A DNA stretch of 64,000 bases from Pedobacter sp. N36a (GTDB taxonomy: Bacteria > Bacteroidota > Bacteroidia > Sphingobacteriales > Sphingobacteriaceae). The notes beneath the pieces are model-generated. The model was not told where the DNA came from and did not search any database. It saw nothing but the letters and a program-made list of their open reading frames with translations. The stretch covers positions 186,001 through 250,000 of the forward strand of contig NZ_JACSZW010000006.1 in the NCBI RefSeq assembly GCF_014472395.1, in the 5' to 3' direction. The position numbers and the translations under genes were made by a program. How positions within the stretch are numbered: the first letter of the stretch is position 1; every line of letters starts with the position of its first letter. Of the stretch, positions 28,176 through 38,656 are shown piece by piece.

Positions 28176-30635
28176 ATGAGAAGAATAGCTTTAGTCTTTT
28201 TTTGCACGATCCTGTTTAATAATGTATTCGCACAACAAAGCCAGCGTTTAACCCAAAATTGGGAATTTCTTAAAGGTGATCTTGGTGGCATTTATGAAGC
28301 CATCAGGCCTGTGAAACCTGGAAATCCTGAAAGTGTCCCGGTATGGGAGCAAGTCGTTCTTCCGCATTCTTTCAATGCGAAGGATGCAGTTACTCCCGAT
28401 GTAAACTATTACCAGGGACCGGGTTGGTACCGGACGCAGCTGACCATTAGCAATCCTTATAAAAACGGAAGAACACTCCTTCATTTTGAAGGGGCAGGGC
28501 AGAAAACTAAAGTTTATATCTACGATGTTTTAGTAGCCGAGCATGTTGGCGGTTACGATGAATGGACAGCTGATGTTACCGATGCGGTAACGACTTTCCG
28601 TAAAAACCCTTTATTTGAAAAACAGTTTAAAGGAAAGATCCCGGTAGAAATCCGCTCGGATAACTCCCGGGATCTTGAAATGATCCCTTCGGATCTATCA
28701 GATTTTAATGTATATGGCGGTTTATACCGTTACCTGAACCTTGTTTATGTACCGCAGGTATCCGCAGAAAAGATTTTTGCTACAGCAAGTGTGGATGCGA
28801 AAGGCGCTTTAGGCGCTTTGAAGATCAGTTCAAGATTGCTAAATCCGGATGGCGTAGACACGGTAATGGTCAAATTCCAGGTTAAAGATCCTCAGGGAAA
28901 ATTGGTAGCTTCTTTTAATAAGCAATGGAAGGCATTTTATGGAAAGAAAGAACTCTGGGAAACCACTTTGAAGAAGCCGAAATTATGGTCTACAGAACAT
29001 CCAAACCTGTATACTGTAGAAATGAGCATTACTGCCAATGGGGCAACTTCGGTTCATTCGGAGAAAATAGGATTCAGAAATTTTGAGTTTGTTAAAAAAG
29101 GGCCTTTTATGCTGAATGGCAAAAGGCTTTTATTACGTGGTACGCACCGTCATGAAGACCATGCGGGTGTAGCGGCAGCGATGACAGAAGATCAGATCCG
29201 CGAGGAAATGGTGCTGATGAAAAGTATGGGCGTTAATTTTATCCGCCTCGGTCATTACCAGCAGTCTAGAATTGTACTGGATTTATGTGACAGTTTAGGG
29301 ATTTTAGTATGGGAAGAGATTCCCTGGTGTCGTGGTGGTTTGGGTGGCGAAAGCTATAAAAACCAGGCGCGTACCATGCTTTGCAATATGGTAGAGCAGC
29401 ATTACAACCATCCTTCGATTATCATCTGGGGAATGGGGAATGAAAATGATTGGCCGGGAGATTTCTCGGAATTTGATCAGCATAAGATCAGGGAGTTTAT
29501 GAAAGAACTGAACGACCTTTCACACGTACTGGATCCTTCCAGAAAAACAGCGATCAGAAGATGTGATTTCTGTAAAGACATTGTAGATGTTTACTCACCT
29601 TCGATCTGGGCAGGCTGGTACCGTGGGATTTACACGGAATACAAAGAAGTATCCAAACAAGAATTTGATAAAGTAGACCACTTTCTTCATGTCGAATGGG
29701 GAGGGGATAGCCATGCAGGCAGACATTCGGAAAGTCCGGATAACGCTTTGAGTCTGGTAACTAAAGGTAAGGGGGCCGATGAGCGTGCAGGTGATGCTTC
29801 ATTATTTGGCGGCAGTGCACGTGTGTCTAAAGATGGCGATTGGAGTGAAAGTTATATCGTAAATCTGATCGACTGGCATTTGAAAGAGCAGGAAACCATG
29901 CCTTGGCTGACTGGTGCTGCTTACTGGCCATTTAAAGATTTTTCTACGCCAGTTCGTCCGGATAATCCGGTTCCTTACATGAACCAAAAAGGAGTGGTAG
30001 AGCGTGATTTAACGAAGAAAGAAGCGTTTTATGTGTTCCAGTCTTACTGGACAACAGCGCCAATGATCCATATTTATGGCCATTCCTGGCCGGTAAGATG
30101 GGGGGATGCTGCTGAAGAAAAAATGATCAAGGTTTATGCGAACCTGGATGAGGTAGAACTTTTCTTGAACGGTAAAAGCATAGGCAAGAGAAAAAGAAAT
30201 AGCCAGGACTTTCCTGCTGCGGGTTTAAGGTGGAAGGTCACTTTTATGGAAGGCCAGAATACGATAAAGGCGGTTGGTAAGAAAGATGGAAAGGTGTTTA
30301 CAGATGAGATCACACAAGAATATCAAACGGCGAAATGGGATAAACCTGCAAAAATGATACTGGAAAAGGTGTCTGCAAAGGATGGGATGGCCACGATTCG
30401 GGTTAAAGTATTAGACAAGAACAATATCTTGTGTTTGGATGCGCAAAACTATGTCAGCTTTGGTATTACTGGCGACGGTACTTTGATTGATGATTTGGGA
30501 ACTGCCCGCGGCTCTAGAAAAATACAGCTTGGAAATGGCCGTGCAGAGATCAGCATCAAAATGAATAAAGGAAAGAGTGTAGCGAGTGTAAAAGCTGATG
30601 GATTGCCTTCTGCATTTGTGGAAATAAACGAATAG
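28176..30635 (+). CDS. Secreted GH2-family glycosidase
   Basis: An 819-residue enzyme with a signal peptide ending NVFAQ. The GH2 N-terminal sugar-binding jelly roll (about 25-200, with YQGPGWYRTQL), an immunoglobulin-like domain, and a TIM barrel starting at MLNGKRLLLRGTHRHED come in order. The acid/base lies in WGMGNEND (E423) and the probable nucleophile in HVEWGGDSHAG (E507). A C-terminal beta domain of the DUF4982 type follows. GH2 covers beta-galactosidases, beta-glucuronidases and beta-mannosidases; sequence alone does not decide among them. It is part of the tight susD-to-PL run. Confidence 0.92.
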   Translation: MRRIALVFFCTILFNNVFAQQSQRLTQNWEFLKGDLGGIYEAIRPVKPGNPESVPVWEQVVLPHSFNAKDAVTPDVNYYQGPGWYRTQLTISNPYKNGRTLLHFEGAGQKTKVYIYDVLVAEHVGGYDEWTADVTDAVTTFRKNPLFEKQFKGKIPVEIRSDNSRDLEMIPSDLSDFNVYGGLYRYLNLVYVPQVSAEKIFATASVDAKGALGALKISSRLLNPDGVDTVMVKFQVKDPQGKLVASFNKQWKAFYGKKELWETTLKKPKLWSTEHPNLYTVEMSITANGATSVHSEKIGFRNFEFVKKGPFMLNGKRLLLRGTHRHEDHAGVAAAMTEDQIREEMVLMKSMGVNFIRLGHYQQSRIVLDLCDSLGILVWEEIPWCRGGLGGESYKNQARTMLCNMVEQHYNHPSIIIWGMGNENDWPGDFSEFDQHKIREFMKELNDLSHVLDPSRKTAIRRCDFCKDIVDVYSPSIWAGWYRGIYTEYKEVSKQEFDKVDHFLHVEWGGDSHAGRHSESPDNALSLVTKGKGADERAGDASLFGGSARVSKDGDWSESYIVNLIDWHLKEQETMPWLTGAAYWPFKDFSTPVRPDNPVPYMNQKGVVERDLTKKEAFYVFQSYWTTAPMIHIYGHSWPVRWGDAAEEKMIKVYANLDEVELFLNGKSIGKRKRNSQDFPAAGLRWKVTFMEGQNTIKAVGKKDGKVFTDEITQEYQTAKWDKPAKMILEKVSAKDGMATIRVKVLDKNNILCLDAQNYVSFGITGDGTLIDDLGTARGSRKIQLGNGRAEISIKMNKGKSVASVKADGLPSAFVEINE

Positions 30636-30638
30636 AAC

Positions 30639-33218
30639 ATGAAGAAACTGTATGTCTGCTTAGGGGTCTTGTCCATTTCGATGAATGCTGCTGCACAGCA
30701 GCCTTTAAAATTATGGTATGACCGCCCGGCGAAAGTATGGGAAGAAGCCTTGCCGCTTGGCAATGGTAAAACGGGTGCCATGGTGTATGGTCGTGTAAAC
30801 CGGGAAAGAATCCCTTTAAACGACCATACACTATGGTCTGGCTATCCAGATCCAGGAAATAATCCGGCAGGGCCGAGCGTATTGCCAGAAGTACGTAAAG
30901 CAATTGAAGAAGGCAAATATGAGGAAGCCACACAGCTTTGGCGTAAAATGCAGGGCCCTTATTCGGCAAGGTATCTTCCCTTAGGAGATTTGTACCTGCA
31001 GTTTAATCAGAAAGATAGTATTCCTACTGAATACAACAGAGCGCTGAGTCTGGACAATGCCATCGCTACAGTGAATTATTCATTGGATGGTGTAGACTAT
31101 AAAAGAGAAGTCTTTACCAGTTTTCCGGGAAAGGTATTGATGATGCGCATTACGGCAAGTAAGCCGGGTTCGATCAGTTTTAATACAGGGTTAATTAGTA
31201 AACTGCGTTTTAAGACTGCTGCGGTTTCTGGGAAGGAATTGATCTTGAAAGGAAAGGCGCCAAAGTTTGTCGCAAACAGGGATTACGAGCCGAAGCAGGT
31301 AGAGTATGATGAAAAAGAAGGGATGACTTTTGAGATCCGGATGAGGGTCAAAAATGAAGGTGGAACGCTAAAAGCAGCTGGGGATCAGCTGGTCGTTCAA
31401 AAGGCGAATGCAGTGACGATCTATTTAACAGAAGCGACCAGCTTTAACGGCTTTGATCAATCTCCAGGGCTTGCTGGGAAAGATCCTTCCATAGCCAGCA
31501 TGGCAGCTATGAATGCCGTGTTTGGAAAAAGTTATGCCGTTTTGAAAGCGCAGCACATTAAAGATTATCAGCAGCTTTTTAACCGGGTGAAATTTGAGCT
31601 GAAAGGGAATGCGCTTGCCGAAAAGCTGACTACGGAGGAACGTTTAAAGCAATATGCAAGTACTAAAAATGATCAAGGTTTGCAAGCTTTATATTATCAG
31701 TTTGGCCGATACTTGATGATTGCCTGTTCCCGCCCGGGATCTCGTCCATCGAACCTTCAGGGGATTTGGAACGACCATGTACAACCGCCATGGGGGAGTA
31801 ATTACACCACCAATATCAATACGGAAATGAATTACTGGCTGGCAGAAAATGCCAACCTTTCGGAATGCCATCAGCCATTGTTTGATTTTATGAAAGAACT
31901 GGCAGTGAATGGGGCAAAGACCGCTAAAGTAAATTACAATATAGACAAGGGCTGGGTAGCCCACCACAATTCTGACCTTTGGGCAAAAACATCTCCTCCC
32001 GGAGGCTATGACTGGGATCCTAAAGGGGCACCAAGATGGACGGCCTGGCCGATGAGCGGTGCTTGGTTCAGTACACATTTGTTTGAGCATTACCAGTTTA
32101 CCGGCGACAAATTGTTTTTAAGCAAAACCGCTTACCCTTTGATGAAAGGGGCTGCGGAATTTATGCTGCAATGGCTGATCAAAGATGATCAGAGTGGTTA
32201 CCTGGTGACCAGTCCATCCACTTCTCCGGAAAATACAGTTAAAATTCAAGGTAAAGAATACCAGCTTTCCAAAGCTTCAACGATGGATATGTCGATCCTT
32301 AGAGAATTGTTTACGGACATCATCCGTACCACTGAGGTCTTAAATATAGATGCGCCTTTCAGAAATGAACTGATCCAAGCGCGTGAAAAGTTATATCCTT
32401 TCCACATCGGACAGTATGGTCAGGTACAGGAATGGTTTCAGGATTGGGACGATCCAAAAGATCAGCACCGTCACATTTCTCATTTGTTCAGCCTGTTTCC
32501 TGGCAATCAGATTTCTGTTTTTGAAACACCTGAGTTAGCCAGTGCGGCAAAACAAAGCCTGGTTTTTAGAGGTGATGTGAGCACAGGATGGTCTATGGCC
32601 TGGAAAATTAATTGGTGGGCGAGGCTGCAGGATGGCAATCATGCTTATAAAATACTGGAAGATGCTTTCACTTACATCGATCCGACCTTGACGAAAGCTC
32701 AGATGAGCGGAGGAGGTACTTATCCGAACCTTTTTGATGCACATCCTCCATTCCAGATTGATGGCAACTTTGGAGCAACGGCAGGAATTACAGAGATGCT
32801 ATTGCAGAGTCAGGATGGGATGATCAGTCTGTTGCCGGCATTACCGGATGCCTGGTCTTCCGGCAGTATTCAGGGGATTAAGGCCAGAGGAAATTTTGTG
32901 ATCGGAATGAATTGGAAGGATGGAAAATTAAGGGAGGCAACGATCAAATCTGAAATCGGAGGGAATTGCAGATTGAGAACCTTACAGCCGGTTAGAATTG
33001 TAGCCCTAGATGCGGCTGGTACTCCTTTAGGTGGTGCTAATGCCTTAAATGTAAGCTCCGCTGCAGGGGAAAACAGCAACCGATTAACGCAAAAACCTTA
33101 CGTACCTGCTTATAAGAATGTTTCAAAGGCAGTGTTGAAAAAATTAACAGTACCTGAGGGCTATGTTTTTGATTTTAAGACTGAAAAAAATAAGACTTAC
33201 AAAGTATACACCCTATAA
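30639..33218 (+). CDS. Secreted GH95-family glycosidase (alpha-L-fucosidase type), second copy
   Basis: An 859-residue protein with a signal peptide ending AAAQ. GH95 landmarks: EALPLGNGKTGAMVYG, LNDHTLWSG, the asparagine pair in NINTEMNYW (N392, N394), the general acid in STSPENTV (E531) and FQIDGNFGATAG (D708). It is clearly distinct from the copy at 2954, with longer loops near the active site (KTSPPGGYDWDPKGAPRW), suggesting a different linkage or sugar. It begins 3 bases after the GH2 stop, so translation is probably coupled. Likely role: removal of alpha-linked fucose or galactose branches from imported fragments. Confidence 0.94.
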   Translation: MKKLYVCLGVLSISMNAAAQQPLKLWYDRPAKVWEEALPLGNGKTGAMVYGRVNRERIPLNDHTLWSGYPDPGNNPAGPSVLPEVRKAIEEGKYEEATQLWRKMQGPYSARYLPLGDLYLQFNQKDSIPTEYNRALSLDNAIATVNYSLDGVDYKREVFTSFPGKVLMMRITASKPGSISFNTGLISKLRFKTAAVSGKELILKGKAPKFVANRDYEPKQVEYDEKEGMTFEIRMRVKNEGGTLKAAGDQLVVQKANAVTIYLTEATSFNGFDQSPGLAGKDPSIASMAAMNAVFGKSYAVLKAQHIKDYQQLFNRVKFELKGNALAEKLTTEERLKQYASTKNDQGLQALYYQFGRYLMIACSRPGSRPSNLQGIWNDHVQPPWGSNYTTNINTEMNYWLAENANLSECHQPLFDFMKELAVNGAKTAKVNYNIDKGWVAHHNSDLWAKTSPPGGYDWDPKGAPRWTAWPMSGAWFSTHLFEHYQFTGDKLFLSKTAYPLMKGAAEFMLQWLIKDDQSGYLVTSPSTSPENTVKIQGKEYQLSKASTMDMSILRELFTDIIRTTEVLNIDAPFRNELIQAREKLYPFHIGQYGQVQEWFQDWDDPKDQHRHISHLFSLFPGNQISVFETPELASAAKQSLVFRGDVSTGWSMAWKINWWARLQDGNHAYKILEDAFTYIDPTLTKAQMSGGGTYPNLFDAHPPFQIDGNFGATAGITEMLLQSQDGMISLLPALPDAWSSGSIQGIKARGNFVIGMNWKDGKLREATIKSEIGGNCRLRTLQPVRIVALDAAGTPLGGANALNVSSAAGENSNRLTQKPYVPAYKNVSKAVLKKLTVPEGYVFDFKTEKNKTYKVYTL

Positions 33219-33232
33219 AACAGTTAAAGATT

Positions 33233-35374
33233 ATGTTTAAAATCATTTTGATTTGTACTGTATTTTTACTGAGTTGTCTTTTTTTAAATGCACAAACTAT
33301 CGCCTGGGAATTGGTGGCTCCAGGTGTTTGGAAAGGGACGGTTGGCCGTCCTGAAAGTTATAATTTATTGACGGCTTCGGGCGTCAAACCGTATGCCGCC
33401 GGTTTAAAGCAAATGGGTTCGGCAGCATTCCCGATGGTACAGCAGCAGGTCGTTGCCCAGTTAAAAGATGGAAAAACCTATTTAAGTTTCCCCCTGAAAA
33501 AGGAGGAGCAGCTGTTTGGTTTCGGTTTAAATTTTCAAACTGTTCATCAGCGTGGAAAGATTCTGGAACTGCATGTGGATCATTTTGGTGGGAAAGACAA
33601 TGGCCGGACGCATTCGCCAAGCCCTTTTTATGTGTCCTCGGATGGTTATGGAGTTTTTATAAATTCTGCCCGCTACCTGAAAGTTTATGCAGGAACCGGG
33701 GTTCGGAGAGACAGTGAAAATGCAGCGCCTGCCAAAGACCGGAATACTGATAAAAGCTGGGCTTCCCGTCCATATTCGGATGCTGTAGAATTTCTGGTGC
33801 CAGCAGAAGGCGTAGAGTTTTATGTATTTGCTGGTCCCACGCCATTAAAAGCGGTGAGCCGTTACAATTTATTCAATGGCGGCGGTCCTTTGCCTCCGCG
33901 CTGGGGATTGGGCTTTACACAGCGTGTAAAAACTCTTTTTAGCGCGGAAGAGGTAGAAAAAGAAGCCGATACCTTTGCAGAAAAAGGCTTTCCCTTGGAT
34001 TTTATTGGTTTAGAACCCGGCTGGCAAAGCAAAGCTTATCCTTGTTCCTTTGAATGGGATAAGGGCAGATTTCCGAATCCTGCAGGCTTTGTGAGCGATA
34101 TGCTCAAAAAAGGAATCAGACTGAATTTATGGACCAATCCTTACGTTTCACCGGAATCTCCAATTTACAAAGCGATCAAGCCATTTACCGCAGACCATAC
34201 CGTTTGGTTAGGTACAATACCTGATCTGACGATGCCCGAGGCACAGCAGCAGCTGTTTGGTCAATTGAAAAAGAGCCAGGTTACTATTGGTGTGAGCGGC
34301 TATAAATTTGATGAAGTGGATGGTTACGACCATTATTTATGGCCGGATGTGACCACATTTCCCTCCGAAAAATCTGCGGAACAAATGCGTCAGACTTATG
34401 GTTTGCTGATCCAGCGTTACAGTACCGACCTTTTTCGGGAGCGCAATCAGCGTACTTATGGCCTGGTTCGTGGCTCCAATGGTGGCGGAACATCTTTTCC
34501 TTATGTGATCTATAATGATTATTACAACCATGAAGACTTTATCACCGCTTTAATCAATAGCAGTTTTGCCGGTGTATTATGGACCCCAGAAGTTAGGGCC
34601 TCTAAAACGGGAGAAGAATGGCTGCGCAGGATGCAATCGGTCGTGTTCTCGCCAATGGCGATGATCAATGCCTGGTCTAGCGGTACAAAACCATGGTCTT
34701 ATCCGGAAGTAGAAAAACAAGTGAAAGACATGGCTCTTTTGCGGATGCAAATGATGCCTTATTGGTATAGTGAGTTTGCAAAATATCATTTTCAAGGAAT
34801 TCCTCCTTTCCGTGCAATGAATTTGGAGCCTGGTTTTAATTCCGGAATTGATAAAGAAGTGAGAAATGCGAATTTGGAAGAGAATCCTTACGTAGATGCG
34901 GTTACTAAAGAAGTAAAAGATCAATATATGGCCGGGGAGTACTTATTGGTGGCGCCAATGTTTGCCGGAAAAACAACACGTACGGTGATCCTTCCCAAAG
35001 GAAAATGGTTCGACTTTTATACAGGTGATTTTGTAGGTGATGGTCAGTTGATTACCGTTACACCAGGCTTAGATCGCATACCTGTGTATGTGAAAGATGG
35101 TGGCATCATACCAATGGGGCCAGCTTTAATGCATGCCCCGAAACCTACCGATAAGCTTGATCTGGAGATCAGGTATTATGGTTCGAAACCTGGAACCTAT
35201 CAGCTGTATGATGATGATGGCGAGAGTTTTGATTATGAAAAAGGTGCTTATAGCTTCAGGGAGATTAAAATGGAAGGTGGAAAATATGGGAAATTGAAAA
35301 GTTCAATCAGCACAGCTGTGAAGGGGAAACCGAATACACTGAATAAGATCAGTTTTAAAGCAATGACAAAATAG
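33233..35374 (+). CDS. Secreted GH31-family glycosidase
   Basis: A 713-residue protein with a signal peptide ending LNAQ. The N-terminal beta-sandwich is followed by a TIM barrel (GGPLPPRWGLGFTQR onward). The nucleophile is the aspartate of YKFDEVDG (D360). The acid/base region is unusual, reading FPYVIYNDYYNHEDF where common GH31 enzymes have an arginine-containing GD motif, so this is a divergent subfamily. GH31 enzymes cleave alpha-glucosides, alpha-xylosides, alpha-galactosides or sulfoquinovosides. The proximal C-terminal sheet (LYDDDGESFDYEKGAY) is intact. It is 14 bases after the GH95 gene. Confidence 0.9.
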   Translation: MFKIILICTVFLLSCLFLNAQTIAWELVAPGVWKGTVGRPESYNLLTASGVKPYAAGLKQMGSAAFPMVQQQVVAQLKDGKTYLSFPLKKEEQLFGFGLNFQTVHQRGKILELHVDHFGGKDNGRTHSPSPFYVSSDGYGVFINSARYLKVYAGTGVRRDSENAAPAKDRNTDKSWASRPYSDAVEFLVPAEGVEFYVFAGPTPLKAVSRYNLFNGGGPLPPRWGLGFTQRVKTLFSAEEVEKEADTFAEKGFPLDFIGLEPGWQSKAYPCSFEWDKGRFPNPAGFVSDMLKKGIRLNLWTNPYVSPESPIYKAIKPFTADHTVWLGTIPDLTMPEAQQQLFGQLKKSQVTIGVSGYKFDEVDGYDHYLWPDVTTFPSEKSAEQMRQTYGLLIQRYSTDLFRERNQRTYGLVRGSNGGGTSFPYVIYNDYYNHEDFITALINSSFAGVLWTPEVRASKTGEEWLRRMQSVVFSPMAMINAWSSGTKPWSYPEVEKQVKDMALLRMQMMPYWYSEFAKYHFQGIPPFRAMNLEPGFNSGIDKEVRNANLEENPYVDAVTKEVKDQYMAGEYLLVAPMFAGKTTRTVILPKGKWFDFYTGDFVGDGQLITVTPGLDRIPVYVKDGGIIPMGPALMHAPKPTDKLDLEIRYYGSKPGTYQLYDDDGESFDYEKGAYSFREIKMEGGKYGKLKSSISTAVKGKPNTLNKISFKAMTK

Positions 35375-36649
35375 ATGCTGAATATGAATAAAGGAATCCT
35401 GAGGGTTTTTATGGGAGTTTTTCTACTGGTTGGCCTGCAAAGGCCAGCCATTGGAAAGCCCTTGAATGAGGACGAAGCCATGCCAGTGGCTGATGGAGTG
35501 AAGCTGAAATCTGATAGCAGTCTGTTACCCCCTGATGAAATCATAGTATCTGCAGACGAAATCAGGAAGCAGGCGGAAATGACTTTAAAAAAGCAGGTGT
35601 TGGCTAAGGCAAAATGGGCGATGCAGCAAAAGTCGGTCACGGTAACGGCAGCAAGTTCCACAAGAAGTGCTGGCGGTGCACATGATTTCTTTTCCGAAGG
35701 AGATTACTGGTGGTCAGATCCTAAAAACCCGGATGGGCCTTATATACAAAGAGATGGGATGACTAATCCTGAAAACTTTGTGGCGCATCGCTTAGCGATG
35801 ATCCGCTTTAGTGAAATTATCGGTGCATTGGCTTCGGCTTATCGCCTGACAGCTGAAGAAAAATACGCTAAACAGGCGATGGTACATTTGAAAGCCTGGT
35901 TTATAAATGAGGGTACGCTGATGAACCCGCACCTGAAGTTCGCGCAGGCGATAAAAGGCCGTTTTACTGGTCGTGGGATTGGCATTATTGACACCATACA
36001 GTTGATGGAAGTAGCGCAAGGGGTGATGGTCATGTCGGCTGTTCTGGATAAAGCCGTGCTGGAAGGTGTGAAGGGTTGGTTTGCTGGATACCTCAACTGG
36101 CTGATGACGCATCCTTATGGCAAAGATGAGATGAATGCGGAGAACAACCATGGGACCTGTTTTACGATGCAGGTGGCTTCTTTTGCGAAGCTAACCGGAA
36201 ATGAGCGGTTGATGAAGTTCTGCAGCGAGCGCTATAAAACGGTACTGCTTCCTCATCAGATGGCTGCTGATGGTAGCTTTCCTAGAGAATTGTCGCGCAC
36301 AAAACCTTACGGTTATTCGGTTTTTAACCTCGATGCGATGACTACACTTTGTCAGATTCTTTCTACGCCTCAGGATAACCTCTGGACTTTCGAAACGACG
36401 GATGGTAAATCCATCAAGAAAGGGGTGGCGTATTTCTATCCTTTTGTAAACGATAAAAGTAAATGGCCTTTAAAGCCGGATGTGATGTACTGGGACTACT
36501 GGCCGGTAGCACAGCCTTTTTTAATATTTGCGGCAGCTGCTTTTCAGCAGAAAGAATGGCTGAAGACCTGGCAGCAGCTGGATCATCAACCAAAAGTGGA
36601 AGAGGTGATTCGCAATCTGCCGGTTAGAAATCCGCTGATTTGGCTGTAA
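35375..36649 (+). CDS. Secreted alginate-lyase-family polysaccharide lyase (PL5/PL38 type)
   Basis: A 424-residue protein with a signal peptide ending AIG. The alpha-toroid shows the alginate-lyase-family active site: NAENNHGTC (N257, N258, H259) and, near residue 305-320, FPRELSRTKPYGYSVFNLDA, which supplies the arginine and tyrosine. PL38 members studied so far include glucuronan lyases, so the substrate may be a beta-glucuronan rather than alginate. The ATG follows the GH31 stop with no gap. It is the last gene of the continuous run that starts at susC; a 99-base gap follows. Confidence 0.85.
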   Translation: MLNMNKGILRVFMGVFLLVGLQRPAIGKPLNEDEAMPVADGVKLKSDSSLLPPDEIIVSADEIRKQAEMTLKKQVLAKAKWAMQQKSVTVTAASSTRSAGGAHDFFSEGDYWWSDPKNPDGPYIQRDGMTNPENFVAHRLAMIRFSEIIGALASAYRLTAEEKYAKQAMVHLKAWFINEGTLMNPHLKFAQAIKGRFTGRGIGIIDTIQLMEVAQGVMVMSAVLDKAVLEGVKGWFAGYLNWLMTHPYGKDEMNAENNHGTCFTMQVASFAKLTGNERLMKFCSERYKTVLLPHQMAADGSFPRELSRTKPYGYSVFNLDAMTTLCQILSTPQDNLWTFETTDGKSIKKGVAYFYPFVNDKSKWPLKPDVMYWDYWPVAQPFLIFAAAAFQQKEWLKTWQQLDHQPKVEEVIRNLPVRNPLIWL

Positions 36650-36748
36650 GGTGTTTTGCAATAACCATCAGAAATGGAGCAGTTCAAGGTTTTGTTGCAG
36701 AGGAACAGGACAGGGTTTTAGAAGTATTTTTAATGATAATGAGGTTAA

Positions 36749-38629
36749 ATGAGAATGAATTGTAAGTCGGCTTTTTTACTACTTTCTTTATCGCTTAGTT
36801 CGGGTTATAGTTATAGCCAGGTAGCGGGTGATGAGGATAAAGATATGTTTAACCAGGCAAAAGCACGCGATGAACGGGCAATTGAGGCGGCTAAAAATGG
36901 CTGGTGGACGGCTTCCATGAAAAATCATGAGGAACGGATTCAATGGTGGAGGGATGCGAAGTTTGGGATGTTCATCCATTGGGGGCTCTATTCTATCCCT
37001 GAGGGAGCATGGAAAGGAAAAGTAGTGGACGGATATGCAGAACATTTGATGCGAAAAGAAAAGATCAGTAGGGCTGTCTATCTGGATCTTGCTCATCAAT
37101 TCAATCCCTTGAAATTTAACGCAGAGGAATGGATTTTAGACGCAAAAAATGCGGGTATGAATTATTTCATTGTGACTGCGAAACATCATGATGGCTTTGC
37201 GATGTTTGATTCTAAAGTCTCCGATTTTGACGTGATAGATCAGACGCCTTTTAAGCGGGATCCGATGGCGGAATTGGCAGCAGCAGCAAAGAAATATGGT
37301 ATGAAATTCGGTTTTTACTATTCTCATGCTTTCGATTGGGAAGATCCAAATGCACCGGGTAATGATTGGGAATATAAAAACCCTGGAGGTGATCAATTGA
37401 TTGGTGGTGCAAATTGGTTTGATCAACATCCGGAATGGTTGCCTAAAGCACAGAAATATGTAAATGAGAAGGCAATTCCTCAGATTAAGGAATTGATCAA
37501 TACCTATCATCCGGATATTTTATGGTTTGATACGCCCCATAAATTACCATTTTCAGAAAACTTGAGCATACTGCAAGCGATCCGGGAAACGGATCCGAAT
37601 ATTGTAGTGAATGGCCGTTTGGCGAGAAGTGCTACTGGGAATTTTGGTGATTATCAAAATACAGGAGACCGTCCGGCAGAATTTCGTACCGTAGTTGGAG
37701 ATTGGGAAGCGATTCCTACTACGAATGAATCTTATGGTTATTCAAAACATGACAACAGTCATAAGTCTGCCGCTTTTTTTATTCGCCTCTTGGCTAATGC
37801 AAGTTCTCGTGGTGGCAATCTATTGATGAATATTGGTCCTAAAGGCGATGGCAGTTTCGATCAGAAAGACCAGCGTATTTTGGATAGTATTGGCCCATGG
37901 CTGCATAAAAACTCGGTTTCAATTTTTGGAACCCAGCGCTCGGACTTGCCGATTCCAGCATGGGGAGTAACCACACAGAAAGAAAAACAGGTATACCTGC
38001 ATGTCTTTGAATGGCCAAAGGACGGGAAACTAATGCTGGCAGGTTTAAAAAACGATGTTAAACAAGCTTATCTATTAAATGATCCGGCAAAAAAGAAATT
38101 AGCAGTAAAGCGTTTAAGCCCAGCAGATTTGAGTATTTCTGTGCCTGCAGCAAGTCCGGATTCGGTGGATGCAGTAGTGGTACTGGAATTAAGCACTCCT
38201 TTAGCAGCTGATGCTTTGCGTTTACTGGCGGATAAAAATATCACGAACAGGCTGCTTGCTTTTGATGCGACATTGCATGGAAAAGGTTTTGGTTTTGGCG
38301 ATGGCAAAACCAACCGCTATTTCGTAGATGGCTTAAAAGAGAAAGGGCCGTATTTCTCCTGGGACTTTAAAACGCTGGCACCGGCAAAATATAAGGTGTT
38401 GGTAAAATACCTGGGGGGAGTAGATCCGAAAGGGACCTATCGCGTTCAGCTGGGTTCCATAAATAAAGAAATGCCTGCTATCGTGCAAAAATCAGGTGTC
38501 GTAACCCAGGAAATAGGACAGGTTTCCCTGACTAAAGGCGAGTATCAGTTAAAACTTAGTGTAGAAAACACGAGTGGAATTGAGCTGATGAAACTCCTGG
38601 AAGTCCAGTTAATACCCTTTTTAAAATAA
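36749..38629 (+). CDS. Secreted GH29-family alpha-L-fucosidase with extra C-terminal domain
   Basis: A 626-residue enzyme with a signal peptide ending YSYSQ. The catalytic barrel (about residues 50-400) has WWRDAKFGMFIHWGLYS, TAKHHDGFAMF and the nucleophile D261 in DILWFDTP. A beta domain follows and then a further C-terminal module (about 500-626, PYFSWDFKTLAPAKYKVLVKY), possibly carbohydrate binding. GH29 enzymes are retaining fucosidases acting on alpha-1,3/1,4/1,6 or 1,2-linked fucose. A second GH29 lies at 40903. Confidence 0.93.
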   Translation: MRMNCKSAFLLLSLSLSSGYSYSQVAGDEDKDMFNQAKARDERAIEAAKNGWWTASMKNHEERIQWWRDAKFGMFIHWGLYSIPEGAWKGKVVDGYAEHLMRKEKISRAVYLDLAHQFNPLKFNAEEWILDAKNAGMNYFIVTAKHHDGFAMFDSKVSDFDVIDQTPFKRDPMAELAAAAKKYGMKFGFYYSHAFDWEDPNAPGNDWEYKNPGGDQLIGGANWFDQHPEWLPKAQKYVNEKAIPQIKELINTYHPDILWFDTPHKLPFSENLSILQAIRETDPNIVVNGRLARSATGNFGDYQNTGDRPAEFRTVVGDWEAIPTTNESYGYSKHDNSHKSAAFFIRLLANASSRGGNLLMNIGPKGDGSFDQKDQRILDSIGPWLHKNSVSIFGTQRSDLPIPAWGVTTQKEKQVYLHVFEWPKDGKLMLAGLKNDVKQAYLLNDPAKKKLAVKRLSPADLSISVPAASPDSVDAVVVLELSTPLAADALRLLADKNITNRLLAFDATLHGKGFGFGDGKTNRYFVDGLKEKGPYFSWDFKTLAPAKYKVLVKYLGGVDPKGTYRVQLGSINKEMPAIVQKSGVVTQEIGQVSLTKGEYQLKLSVENTSGIELMKLLEVQLIPFLK

Positions 38630-38656
38630 GTAATTACCCATATAATATTTAGAATA

